Shown here: positions 10,566-22,700 of the stretch, in pieces
Numbering within the stretch: position 1 is the stretch's first letter
Layout: every line of letters begins with the position of its first letter
Translations under genes and position numbers: made by a program
The notes under the pieces: model-generated
What the model saw: the letters and a program-made list of their open reading frames with translations, nothing else
What the model was told of the DNA's origin: nothing
Database searches by the model: none
Origin: Anaeramoeba flamelloides
Taxonomy: Eukaryota; Metamonada; Anaeramoebidae
Length of the DNA: 64,000 nt
Direction of reading: 5' to 3'
Assembly (NCBI GenBank): GCA_027625915.1
Contig: JANTQA010000033.1
Location: forward strand, 2,108,001 to 2,172,000

Positions 10566-11440
10566 TTTAATAATTTAAGGAACTGAAACTCCAAAATAAA
10601 TCTTCAAGGAAATTTCATATCAAATTCAAATCAATTTTACTACATCTAGAAAAAGATAAACCAAGTAAAAATCTAAACAAACTACAACCAAAAATTATTT
10701 TTATAACTCAATTTGGGAAAGTAAAATATGGTAAAGGAAGAGAAAATATTTTCCTATTTGAAATTTAAATACACATGTGCAAAAATTGAAAAATGAAAGA
10801 TTCGAAATTTTCATGTTTAGAGTTTTCTATATTACTGTGACTTCAATAACATTGATAATGCACAGTTCTCATCCTTTAAAAAGTCTTTTCTCTTTTTGTT
10901 TAATAAATATTTCTATTTTTTGTTTTTTTTTTCTTTCTTCGATCAAAATTTTGAAAATTTTTTACTTTTGATTTCAGGTGGTATTGTGAAATAAATTAAT
11001 TAAAACAATTTTTGTGGTTGAGATGGGTTTTCGTCAATGAGTTACTGTGAGGTATACATAAATCTTAGTTAGCCAGCAAAAAAACACTTTCTTAAAAATA
11101 ATTTAGAAATAGAAAATTCATTTTTCCTTCTTTTTAGTTTCAAGAAAATTCCTTATCAACAGATTTTGTTGATAAAGCTTTTGGCAACATTCATTTTCGC
11201 TGGCTTTAAGAGAAAAAAAAATACACTAATTAGTCAAAGTCCCAACAAAAGAAAAATAAGCCTAAGAACACTTACTTGGATTTTTAGCAAATATTTTGGA
11301 ATTATTACTGAAATATATTTATTGAGAGACAAATATATTATTCCCTTTTTGGCAGTTTGGATTTCACTTGATTTCAGTCTTTTGTTTGACATTTTTTTTT
11401 CTTTTTATTTTTATAAAAAAAAATTTAAAAAAAATATCAC
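10566..11440. other. gene-free AT-rich stretch
   Basis: Short upstream flank of the BTB gene. I see no coding sequence or clear repeat. The core promoter cannot be pinpointed in such AT-rich DNA. Confidence 0.5.
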
Positions 11441-11616
11441 TAAAATTTCCAATCATCTTCACGAGTTCGATCAATGGAAGGCTTTATTTCACTGAAATAA
11501 AGCCAATAATTTGATAGCGCAACCACACTAAAATTTCGATCACCTTCGCTAGTTCGATCATTGGCAAGACTTTATTTCACTGAAATAAAGCCGATAATTC
11601 GATAATTCGATAATAC
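11441..11616. repeat. two 88-bp tandem units, each with a near-perfect hairpin
   Basis: Two direct copies with an 88-bp period, each containing a hairpin with 12-bp arms and a one-base loop: GGCTTTATTTCA, C, TGAAATAAAGCC at 11480-11504 (perfect), and the same with one mismatch at 11568-11592. Both are preceded by a GTTCGATCA motif and followed by GATAATTCGATA-like sequence. Confidence 0.8.
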
Positions 11617-11649
11617 ACCTCTTCCAAAATTTCCAAGAACAGACCCAAG

Positions 11650-12185
11650 TAAACTAAATTCCAAAAATTTGGACACGCCGTTTAAACAGTTGTAAGAATA
11701 ACAATACAAAACTTTAAATTCAATTTGAGAATAATTTTGATTTTACAAAGCTATTTCATTTTTTGTCTTTTTTGTTTTTGTTTTCATTTCCTTTTTTCTA
11801 GTTACCTAATCCATTTTGTTTCATTAGATCTGGGAATTTTTTTCGATGGCTGATAAAATGTTAGTGTTGAGCTTGTTAAATTGGAAAATCACTTACAATT
11901 GGTAAATAGTATCTTATCATTTGATCGATCAAAAATTGTTGGTTTAATTTCAACAAATTTACCAATACAAATTTTTTATTCAGCTCGTTTCATTATTTTG
12001 GACACACTAATTTTTTATTTTTCATTTTGGATTTTTTTCTTTTATTTGGATAAAAATGATTACTTATAAAAACATTAATACTAGGCTACTTAAATGAGGT
12101 TTTAGATTAGGTTTGGAAAAATATAATAAATTGAGTTTTGACTATTTTTGATTTTGGTATGTCCAAATTTTTGGAATGGGGTTTA
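11650..12185 (+). mobile_element. non-coding TIR element D1, copy a
   Basis: About 536 bp between inverted ends TAAACTAAATTCCAAAAATT (left) and TAAACCCCATTCCAAAAATT (right, complement), continuing to GGACA on both sides. The outermost TA is consistent with a TA target. No transposase frame. Related copies: 14582-15245, 44282-44819 (inverted) and 55863-56504. Confidence 0.7.
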
Positions 12186-12192
12186 TAAGAAA

Positions 12193-12870
12193 CGACATGT
12201 GTCCAACACACAAGATTATATTTAAGGAAGTAAGCACATTTTACCATTTTGAAAAATTTTAATTGTAGAAACCTTACTGAAAAATAATTTTTTGAGTGCC
12301 AATTTGATATTGAAACTTTGAAACCAAAAAACCATTCACTGTTCTATTTATGAAAAGAACGTAAAGCAATTCAGAGTTGAATCTTAAATTTTTCAATTTT
12401 TTGAACATTTTTTGATTAAAATTTTTGGTTTTATTAAATTTGGTATTGGATCTAGAAATGTGTTTATACTAGAAATGAGTGAAATTAATCCAAGAGTAAA
12501 CCAAAAAAAAAAAAAGATCCAAAAAGGTGCGTATTTGAATTTCAAATCTTTTCTTTTACAGTCAGTTTCACTTTTAAGACACAAACTTTCAACGAAATTT
12601 AAGGCACAAAAACATCTCAAATTAAGGCACAAAATTTGGAATTTCATTTTTTACAATTTATTTTTATTAGAATTTGAATTTTGTGCTTTAATTTGAGATT
12701 TTTATTGTGCCTCGAATTTCGTTGAAAGTTTGTGTCTTAAAAGTGAAACTGACTGTACAAGACCAAACACGAAAGATCACCTTTCCAAATAAATTTGTCG
12801 AAATCAAGAATGAAAAAATAAAAATCGAACAAAAGCTATTTTTGAATATTTGTTTTCTTTTTCTTCTTAA
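12193..12870 (+). repeat. dispersed repeat D2, copy interrupted by a MITE
   Basis: Aligns with 5070-5545 on both sides of the MITE at 12559-12755. Removing the MITE and one TA restores collinearity with the other copy. It abuts element D1a on its left. No coding content. Confidence 0.65.
12559..12755. mobile_element. CAGTCAG MITE copy, 197 bp
   Basis: Flanked by TA on both sides (12557-12558 and 12756-12757). The ends are CAGTCAGTTTCACTTTTAAG and its inverted complement. The two arms, each about 95 bp, are almost fully complementary, so the element is essentially one hairpin. TA target and CAGT start fit a Tc1/mariner-type MITE (inference). Confidence 0.85.
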
Positions 12871-13028
12871 TTTATATGAATCCAAACAAATTATAAACTT
12901 GAGTTACTCGCCCTGTTACTAAACTAAATTTCATAATAAATTGCCCAATTATTATTTATTTTTTTTACTTTTTTTTTCTTTTATTTTTAGATGAAAAAAC
13001 AAATATTTCTAGTTTATCGAACTGAATA

Positions 13029-13227
13029 CAGTCAGTTTCACTTTTAAGGCACAAACTTTCAACGAAATTTAAGGCACAAAAAAAATCTCAAATTAAAGCA
13101 CATAATTTGGAATTTTATTTTTTTACAATTTATTTTCACTAGAATTTGAATTTTGTGCCTTAATTTGAGATTTTTAATGTGCTTTAAATTTCGTTGAAAG
13201 TTTGTGCCTTAAAAGTGAAACTGACTG
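13029..13227. mobile_element. CAGTCAG MITE copy, 199 bp
   Basis: TA-flanked, with perfect CAGTCAGTTTCACTTTTAAG ends in inverted orientation and the same foldback structure as the copy at 12559. It lies only about 270 bp from that copy. Confidence 0.85.
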
Positions 13228-13821
13228 TACTAAAATAGTAATTTTATTATTATAATAGATAACTTCAATTTTTAAAATTTTTTTTCTTTTAAATTTGATT
13301 TTTAATGGGCTAATGATTTTGAAATGGAGTTTAGTTATTAATATTTTACAAACTATTTTTTTACAAATTTACTTTCAAAATTCAATTTTCAAATATTTTT
13401 ATTTAAATAAAAATAAAATAAAGAATACTATTTCAAAAATTAAAATTAAGGGGTTGAAATCTCGGAATCAAAAACAGTTTCAAAATATTCAACCCAAAAT
13501 AAAAGAAAAATTTAGAAAAATTTCAATCATATTCATAATCTTTTTGAGTTCTTATTTTTATCGAAATAAATAATTATAAAATCGAACCAATTCTTTAGTA
13601 AATATTTTTTCTGAAGCGGAATTTAATAAATATCCTATTTTCTGAACCAATACAAAATTCGAAGAATTAAATAAAAATAGGATTTTTAAATTCATTTTGT
13701 GAATTCTGTAGAAATAAAAAGCAATTTAGTAGAAAAAATTTTACAAACAAAGATATTTTCATGAAGAAATAACAATAAAATCAAATTAAGAATAATGTAA
13801 TTGTATCAATTGTTCCAGATA

Positions 13822-14019
13822 CAGTCAGTTTCACTTTTAAGGCACAAACTTTCAACGAAATTTAAGGCACAAAAAAATCTCAAATTAAAGCACATAATTT
13901 GGAATTTTTTTTTTTTTACAATTTATTTTACTAGAATTTGAGATTTTGTGCCTTAATTTGAGATTTTTTTGTTCCTTAAATTTCGTTGAAAGTTTGTGCC
14001 TTAAAAGTGAAGCTGACTG
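13822..14019. mobile_element. CAGTCAG MITE copy, 198 bp
   Basis: TA-flanked foldback with the same arms. The right terminal repeat has one substitution (AGCTGACTG for AACTGACTG). Confidence 0.85.
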
Positions 14020-14581
14020 TAAGTTCACGAAATAAAGGATTTTTATGATTTTATTTTGATCAATCTTTTTGGTTTTTATTTTCATAACCATTATTTTTTC
14101 CAAAGTTATATTTCACAATCAACCAATTTTCAGATTTTGTTGTTACTTTAATGTTAAAATTTCCATCATTTTCCCCAAAAAATAAAATTAATCTAATTTC
14201 AACACTTGAGCACTAAATTCAAAAATCAAGAGAAAAAAATAAAATCAAAATAAAAAGTTCAAAAAATTCTAATTAAGTTTTCTAGGTTTAATTAAAATAA
14301 TTAAAGTTCTGAGATTTTTTAAACATTTTAAAAAACTAAAATATTTTTCATTTTTTTAAGTTGTTAATTTTTTTTTATTTTTTTCCATCTATTTGAAAAA
14401 AAAAGATAAAATTTTCAGATTTTCTTGAATACTTTTAAAAAAATTATTTATAGTAAAATTTTTTAAAACAAATTTTTATGAAATGAAATAATGTTTTATT
14501 TTTTTTTCTTTCTTTAATAATGATTTTATAAAATGAATATTTGAAAACAAAAATATTTTTAAATTTCAAGCATATTTAATA

Positions 14582-15245
14582 TAAACTAAAATTCAAAATT
14601 TTCCACATCGTTAAAATAGTTCAAATAAACACAATAATACAATTTTATTCAAATTGGAAATATTTTTGTTTTTTTTTGTGTATAATTAGAAAATCATTTT
14701 TTTTTCATCTTATAGTTTGGTTAACTAAAAAAAAAAAATGTTTTATTCAACTTTTAAAAAATAATTGTATTTTTTTTTAACAAGGGTGGTTATAACTTTT
14801 TTAATTCTATTGAATTTAATTTCAACAACTGATATAATGTACAGTCAGTTTCACTTTTAAGGCACAAACTTTCAACGAAATTTAAAGCACAATAAAAATC
14901 TCAAATTAAAGCACAAAATTCAAATTCTAGTAAAAATAAATTGTAAAAAAAAAAATTCCAAATTTTGTGCCTTAATTTGAGATTTTTTTTGTGCCTTAAA
15001 TTTCGTTGAAAGTTTGTGCCTTAAAAGTGAAACTGACTGTAATAATATTGTTAAATATTTGAACCCAAATAAAATTACTTGATAGTATCTAACCATTGGA
15101 TCGATCAATATTACTCTAAGAATTTAAACAAATGTACCAATCAGATTTTTTTGTTTTACCAACTCAAAAAAGTTAAAACACCCTTGATTTATTTGTATTA
15201 ATAATTTTTTTTTGTTTTGTGAGTTTTTGTAAGTTTTTTATTCTT
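14582..15245 (+). mobile_element. TIR element D1, copy b, split by a MITE
   Basis: Left end TAAACTAAAATTCAAAATTT. The interior aligns with the reverse complement of 44282-44819 (GATAGTATCTAACCATTGGA versus GGTAGTATCTAACCATTTGA). A 198-bp MITE sits at 14842-15039. The right terminus is degraded and its position is approximate. Confidence 0.6.
14842..15039. mobile_element. CAGTCAG MITE copy, 198 bp
   Basis: TA at 14840-14841 and 15040-15041 with intact inverted ends. It is inserted inside D1 copy b; the inverted D1 copy c lacks it at the equivalent place. Confidence 0.85.
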
Positions 15246-15319
15246 TTCAATGATATATAATTCAATGAAATTTCAATGAATTTTATGAAAATCTATTATT
15301 ATTATTATTATTATTATTA

Positions 15320-15515
15320 CAGTCAGTTTCAATCCCAAGACACAAACTTTCAACGAAATTTAAGGCACAATAAAAATCACAAATTAAAGCACAAAAATCG
15401 AATTCTAGTAAAAATAAATTGTAAAAAAAAAAATTCCAAATTTTGTGCCTTAATTTGAGATTTTTTTGTGCCTTAAATTTCGTTGAAAGTTTGTGCCTTA
15501 ATAGTGAAACTGACT

Positions 15516-15516
<1 letters not shown>
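15320..15516. mobile_element. CAGTCAG MITE copy inside an ATT microsatellite, 197 bp
   Basis: TA-flanked foldback sitting within an (ATT)n run that continues on both sides (about 15296-15319 and 15517-15550). The left end has small changes (CAGTCAGTTTCAATCCCAAG). Confidence 0.85.
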
Positions 15517-15550
<34 letters not shown>

Positions 15551-15835
15551 TAATATAATTTTCAATTATGGATCATCATGGGATAAACAAAAAGAAATTG
15601 GAAAACAAAAAAAAATGTCAATTATTGCTGCCACTTTTTATGATTTTTATGGTGAAATAGATTTTGAACTGTTAAAAAAATAAAATTTATCAAAAATTGG
15701 TGGTTTGATACACATTTACCCCGATTCTTATATATTAAATAATTTCTTTTACTTTTTTCTCTTACAATTTTTAATTATAGCATTAGATTCCTATCTCTTT
15801 TTTTATTATTTTTTGTATCTTTAATATTTTAATTC

Positions 15836-15868
<33 letters not shown>

Positions 15869-16107
15869 ACCAATAATTGTGTTTAAGAAATCTTTTAAAA
15901 ATAGCCTATTTAACAATTAATATAAATTATAAATATATAAAAATCATAATTTATATATTTAGAAAAAAAAATAGAATAAATATTCAATAATACCACACTG
16001 CAATTATCATATCTTCTAACCAAAGTTAAATTAATTAAATCGCTGTCTTCCAACCATCAAATAAATACTATTTACTTTAATTATTCAATTTATCATTTTT
16101 TGGTTGT

Positions 16108-16160
<53 letters not shown>

Positions 16161-19100
16161 AACCATCATTTTTATCTTTTTTTTTCTAATTTTTACTATT
16201 TGTTTTTTCTTCATCAAATTCAATAAATTTGAGTAAACATAATTCTATTTGTTTTTTCTGTATATTTTGAGTGATTTCAAGGAGTAAATGAAATTTTGGA
16301 TAATTATTAATTAAAAGGAGGTAACGGCTGCCCAAAAAAAGTAGATTTTTTTCAACAAAATTTCAATCGATGCCAAACCAGTTTATTTTAGAATTTTTTG
16401 TAATTTTTTTTGACATTTTTTTATTATCTAGATTTCAGGTATTCTGACCCGTTGGGGCAACCATCAAAATGTCTATGTGAAAAAAAGTTAGAAGGAGCAT
16501 GAAATAGAAAAAAGTAAAAAATCTTAATTTAATTATAAAAGTTCAAAAAAAAAAAAAAATCTTCCAATTCAGCATAATACATATCAAATTTTAATAAACA
16601 TCCTATTTATTTAAAAAAATGATATTTTTTTTTTATGTCTATCGATATAAAAAGTGAAACTTTTACTAGAGATGAATTTTTTTTTTTTGTAATATTTTTT
16701 TTTTTTTTTAATTTAAATAAATTTAATATCCTAATAATATGTTAAAGAATGTTAATGTTAGCAATAACATATCATTATATCAAACTGTAATCAAAAGTAT
16801 ATCTTTTGTGAAATTTTAATACTCAAAAAAAAAATAAAAATGATAAAAAAAAATTAAAAAAATTTAAAATTATTTTTTTTCTAGTAATTTTAATAGGAAA
16901 AAAAATTAATTTTTTTCACTTTTTGGCAATAAAAACCGAAAAATTCAAGATATTGAAAATTGACTTCAGGTTTCATTTAGATACTAAGTTGTGAAACGGA
17001 TTTTCACTCTTATAAAAATTTCAATTTTTCAAAAATATCGAAAAAAAATTTTATACTTGTGTACCAGTATTTCAAAACAATTATTATAATTAAAGAAGAA
17101 AGAAATCATAATGAAAATAAAGGATGTGAATACAAAAATAAACTTTAAAAATAAAACCAACCAATTTTTTCGATAACTCAGAATAATAAATCTAAATTCA
17201 AAAAATTACAATAATTCTTTTAAACTTGAAAAAAATATTTATTGTTAGATTCAAAGAACAGTTCAAATCAATTTTTTCTATTTTTTGAAGCTAAAAATCT
17301 GAAGAAAAAAGAACCAAACTTTTAAATTAAACATTCTCCCAAAATACTTTTTTAAAACCTGGAAATTTCAACTTATAATTGAAAGAAATAATTGTTAATT
17401 TGATTATTTTTAATCAATAATTTATAACCAAATATTAAGTATTTCAACCTGTTAGTAAAAATCCAAAGCTTAAAGTATCAATAGATTTATTATTATTTCT
17501 GAATTTTTTAACAATTTTCAAAGAAATAAAATAAATTCAAATTTATAATTCATATTAAAAAAAAAACATTATCAAATAACTTTTTTTAATATAAATAAAA
17601 GTCCACTGTTTATACTCTAAATATTCGAAAAAGAAATTATTTAATCAATTAAATTACTTAAAACTTAATAAATCTTTGTGATTAAAATAAATTGCAATTA
17701 TTTTTTAGATATTCAAATATTCAATATTTGATATATTTTTTTTTGTATTTTTAAAATTATATTCAAGGTTTAATATTATTTGTTCATAAAAACTATCAGA
17801 AATTACTAATAGTGAGATTTCCTAAAAATAAAACATGTTTTAAAAATTTTTCTATTTTTTGTTTTGAAATCCAATAAATAAAACCAATAAGTATCAAGAT
17901 CTTTTTACAGGTATTTAATTAGGAAAAATGAACTCTTGTATAAATATAATAACCTTTTACTCTAAGACTAATAAATGAGTTTGCTTTATCAGGTTTAATC
18001 TTATATTTGTGAAAATAAGTACTCTACTATTTGGGAAAAAAATTTCTGAGGAGTTGACCTATGTCTTAAAAATAGCTCAAAACAAGGAAATTCAATTGGG
18101 TACTTTAATTGAATAATATTAATTTATTTGGTAAGGTTTAAAAGTAATTGTGTATAAATGTGCAAGTTGAGTTTTTAAAAGAATTTATTCAAGATTACTT
18201 TGGATATAAATATCCTTCTTAAAATTAAAATTATCCCCCCCCGAATTTCCTAATTTAACATCTTTTTTAGTATAGAATAGCATACCTCAGGTAAAAACAT
18301 TTTTGAAGGATAAATACATAATTTTTTGTGAAAATTTTATATTTTGAATTAAGTTATTAAAAATCCTTTTTTAATTTTTCCCAATTGTTGGGAATTTATT
18401 TTTTTTTTTTTGCAATTGATAAATTCTATTAAAGGTTACAAAATATTAACTTCGTTCTTTGTTTAATTTAATATTTTTGCCTTGACTTTGACTAAAGTAA
18501 TTTATTGATTAAAATGTTTAGAAAATTTGTAATATCAGTTGATCTTCAAAATATTTTTATCAATAAATGTTTTAAATTAGGTTAGAGAACTCAAAGAAAT
18601 GGACATTTCACTAATAATATTTTTGAATTTATAAGCATGTTTGAAAAATTCGCGTTAAAAAAATTTCTCCTTGTTTTATAGTAAAACACTTCATATTTGA
18701 TCTTTTATTTTGGAAATTTCTTTTTCTTCATGATAAAACAATATACCTATATTAAATTTACTTTTTTGTTTATTATTTATTTCTTTGGTCAATGATGTGT
18801 AGGCTTTCTTGAAAAAAGAAATACTGATTTTGATCTGAAACAAGCATTTTATTAAAGTCTGAAAATGTTTATTTACACAATTGTGATTGGAAAAAAATCA
18901 AAATAATAGCTATTTGAAAAAGTTTTGAAACTTTTTAATTACAATTAAACAAAAATATTTTTAAATTGATTTTATGACATTTTTCAGAACATATCAATTT
19001 TATTAAGAAAAGAACTTTATTTTTTATTCATAAATCAAGGGAGAAAGTAAACTTTATTTCGGCTAAAGTGGCCCAACATTTTCTTTCAAATACCAATTAT

Positions 19101-19720
19101 TTTTGATAATTTCCCGTTGGATTATTAATGAGAAAGAAATTGAATAATTAACGTCAAAGAATAGTTAGTACCTATATGTAATAAAACTCAAATACTGTCT
19201 TAAAAATTGAAAACCCCAAATTCATAGTTTTCCCATTGAGAAAAAAAACCATTCATTTTGTTCTTCAATTGAAGATATTAATAAAATCCACCAATAGAAA
19301 CCAATAGGATTTTCTCTACAATTATTTTCACTGTTTCAATAACCTTGAAATAGCACTTTTTTACCAAGTGACTATCGATCTTGAAATAAAAAAAAATGTT
19401 TTCAAAAAACAAAGTATAAAAAAAAAAAAAAAATTAACCAAATTTTATTAATCGGTGCAATGAGAAATTTTATGATATCAATTGTTCTTTCAATTGAAAA
19501 AAATAATAAAAAATAATGAAAAAAAAAAAAAATAAAAAATAAAAATATAAAAAAATTGATAATTAAAAAATAATTTAGATAAATATTAAAATTAGATAAT
19601 AAATATAATGATTATTCGTTAATTTATTGTGGTTATAATAAAAAATCTATAACCATTGTAAAAATGATAGTATTCAGGAATAATATTTCAAAAATTTTGG
19701 GATCGACTGTAACCAAATAT
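15551..19720. other. gene-free stretch with AT microsatellites and one dispersed repeat
   Basis: No recognisable coding sequence. It contains (AT)n runs at about 15841-15868 and 16112-16158, the D3 copy at 17095-18070, and a short C tract at 18235-18242. The remainder is homopolymer-rich filler. Confidence 0.6.
17095..18070 (+). repeat. dispersed repeat D3, copy in plus orientation
   Basis: About 1 kb that aligns along its length with the reverse complement of 27046-28060, with shared landmarks in the same order: AAAATAAAACCAACCAA, GATTCAAAGAACAGTTCAAA, ATTCTCCCAAAATACTTTTT and TTATCAAATAACT. Divergence is substantial with many small indels. The clean GGGACTAGT ends seen at the other copy are not recognisable here. 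Confidence 0.65.
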
Positions 19721-22700
19721 TTATTTTTTATATGTTTTTTTTGTACGTTGAACAAATTTTTTAATTAAATTGATTACATTAGGCTTAATAACTTCAACAA
19801 AATATTTTTGTTCAATTTGCGGGCCGATTATCAGCCAAAAGGAAACGATGCAAGAAACAACGCCTCTTCTAATTTTGTTGTCTTTATGATTTATGATATT
19901 TTTAAAATAAGACATAATTTTATTCATTTGGTTTTCCAGTTGTAATTTATCAATGCTTGAACAAACATTTTTCAGAAACACCAAGATTGGGTTTAATATA
20001 AATTCATTTTGCTGGTCCAGGTAATTAACTAGGCAATTTAAAGCCAAATGGGAATCCAATATGTCGGCCACCATTGGGATGTTACTTAGGGATTCTTCCA
20101 AGATGGTTTGGTCTGCATTTGCGCCCGCATATTTCAAGAACTTGTCAATCACAAAATTTGTATACTTTTTAAAGCAATGGGGCTGCATTTCTGTTAGCAA
20201 CTGTAAGGTGAGACTTGTTCGTGAACGGATGTTTTCATTTTTCGAAAATAGCGCGATAAAGGTGCTTTCAATGACCATTGGAAACGAGATTTCCCAATCT
20301 GATTTTGGTGCCGAATCTGCGAGTGATTCAATTTTTTCACATGAACTTTCGAGATCAATTCCATTTAAACATGCCTCTTTAAAGGGCGCCACAAATGGTG
20401 ATATCTTGGTTTCAATTGTCTGCGAATTTCGTTTTTTTGAACCTTTTCTTGTCAATTTTTTCTTTTTTGGTTTCAGTGAAGAAATAAGTGAGTCGAAATC
20501 CTGTTCGTCATTGACACGGTTGCTAGTACGACCAAGCTTGCTTGGCTTCCTTCCAAGACTTTTGCCTCTTTTTTTTTTACCGTCCATACCGCTATTGATC
20601 GTGTTTCTTCTACTCCTTCTTCTTGGTTCTTGAACTTTATTAACATTGCTACTAATCCCATTGGAATTGTCATCATCATCACGATTATCATTTATTGGTA
20701 TTTTGATTGTGCTGTAATTTTCTAAGGCCTTGCTAATTAAACTTCCGACCTTTGATGGCAATTCTGTAACGCATTCAATTAAGCCAGATTTGTTACGTTG
20801 GTAGACGCCTTCATAGATCTGGGTTGTTTTGCCCTTCAAGACTTTTGAATTTTTTTTTAAATTTGAAGATGTTTTGTTTATTATCTGCTTAATATTTATT
20901 TGATCTTCAAAATATGTTGTTGGTAAGATGCCTATGACTTGGTGGATTAAATCCAAAATATTTACCAAGTTTTCTTGTTCTTTGTTTTTTTTTTTATCAT
21001 TGCCATTGAAACTGCCAGATAATGGTTTTTTTCTTCTCTCTCTCGGGCTTTTAATTTTTGGTTTTGTTGTTGTTGGTGCCTTTTCTTCTTTGGGTTTCAA
21101 TCGCTTTGTTTGGCCACTCGTTGTCTTTGTAACTGGTTTTCGATTATTTGTTTTTGAACTAATCCCCTTTTTCTTTCTTCCAATTGCTGCTCTTTTGCCA
21201 AGTGATAATGATCTTGGCTTTCTTTTTGTTCTATTGGCGTTTCTTCCTTTTCTTTCAGTTTCTGGTTTATTTGTTGTCTATGATTTTTATTTTTGTATTT
21301 TTTTGTTTTTGGTTTTTTTTTTTTTATATGAAAATTAATTTTATTATTATTAATTAATTAGTTTTCTATTTTTAAAATTTTTCAGCATTTAAATCAAAAT
21401 TTAAAAAAGTTGTTTACTTTTTTTTGTTTTTTTTTTGCTGAAGATTTTGGGGTTGTTGATAAAAATGAATATCTTCTTTTTGGTTTTTTTTCCTCTTTTT
21501 CTTCAAAAACCTTTTTACCATTCAAATCTAATCTATTCATTTTCGATACAGGTATTACTCTTTTAAATCTTTCTTGAAGTAAATTTAAAGCTTTTGATTC
21601 TGGAGTATCGATTTCCTTTTTTTCATCATCATCGTTTGTTTCCTCTTCTTCTTCATTTTTGTCGTCACTAATTAACAAAGTTGATAGTTCTTTAATTAAA
21701 GGTTTTCCAACATAACTATTATTTTTTAATAACATAATCAAAATATTTTTTTAAAAAATAAGGAATTAAATTAGTAATTATAGATTTCCGTTTGAACAAG
21801 AATTAAAACAAAATTTTTTTCATTCTTTTGAGAATTAAAAAAACAAAGTTTTCAATTATTTAAAAATCTCATTCATTCAATAAAAAATAAAAATAATCAA
21901 TTAAAAATAATATTTCTGAAGGGACTAGTCTCTATTATTTTTTTTTGACCAATTTCTAAATAAGGGTTACTAATCTCGAAATATGTTTAATATTGAAAAT
22001 AAACAGGGGTTTTCAAATCTAAGTAATTGACAAAAAAATTTCTCAATCTCTGATAAATTTGAGTAAAAAAATTTAATATAGAATAGTCCCTTAAGAAATA
22101 AATTTTGGAATTTTCTATCAGATAAAAAAAAAAAAAAAAAGAATATTTGATTTATTTGAGGTTGGGTTAGTAATTTCGAAAAACTTTATTTTTATTCTTT
22201 TTTTGGCTATTTTTTTATTTTTATTACCAAATTAGATGATTTTTTGAATATGTTTGATTTTTGAGATTACTAATTACTGGTATATACATAATAAATCCTT
22301 TTGTAGAAGAAAATATTGTAATCCCAGAGTATTCTATTGTGGTGGCAGTGACCTTAAAGGATTTGGGTGAATAATACATTTTGAAATAAATAGTCAAAGA
22401 ATAATACATACGAAAATAGTCTTTTTGGTTTAATAGCTTGTTTTTTCATTTCAAAAGTACAGAAAAAAAATAATAAAAGAGAAGGTTAAGAACCCCTTAT
22501 TGGTTTATTTCTCAAAAAGCTGTTTTTTTGGCTAGATTCATTAAATATCCAATTTACTATTTGTTGTAAAATAAATGTAACAAAATTTTTCATTCATCTT
22601 TTCAAAAACTGTAGTTATTAACATCAATATAAAATATTTCAAATTTTTAAATTCTTAAAAAAAGACTTAAAATATTAATTTACTCGAAAAGAATTGGGAA

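Noticed and set aside
12393-15458. Several 60-95 residue open frames containing KLSTKFKAQK-like peptides
   Set aside because: They recur because they are translations of the CAGTCAG MITE arms on either strand, not genes.
16112-16158. (AT)n run as a replication origin or centromeric element
   Set aside because: Simple AT microsatellites are common here (also near 15841 and 55809) and nothing else marks an origin.
21394-21741. A 115-residue protein ending in a PCNA-interaction-like box (QKKVNNFF)
   Set aside because: The VNN part is read from GTAAAC, a splice donor also used at 23709. The frame joins in phase to the next exon and the whole belongs to CLASP, so the PIP box is translated intron.
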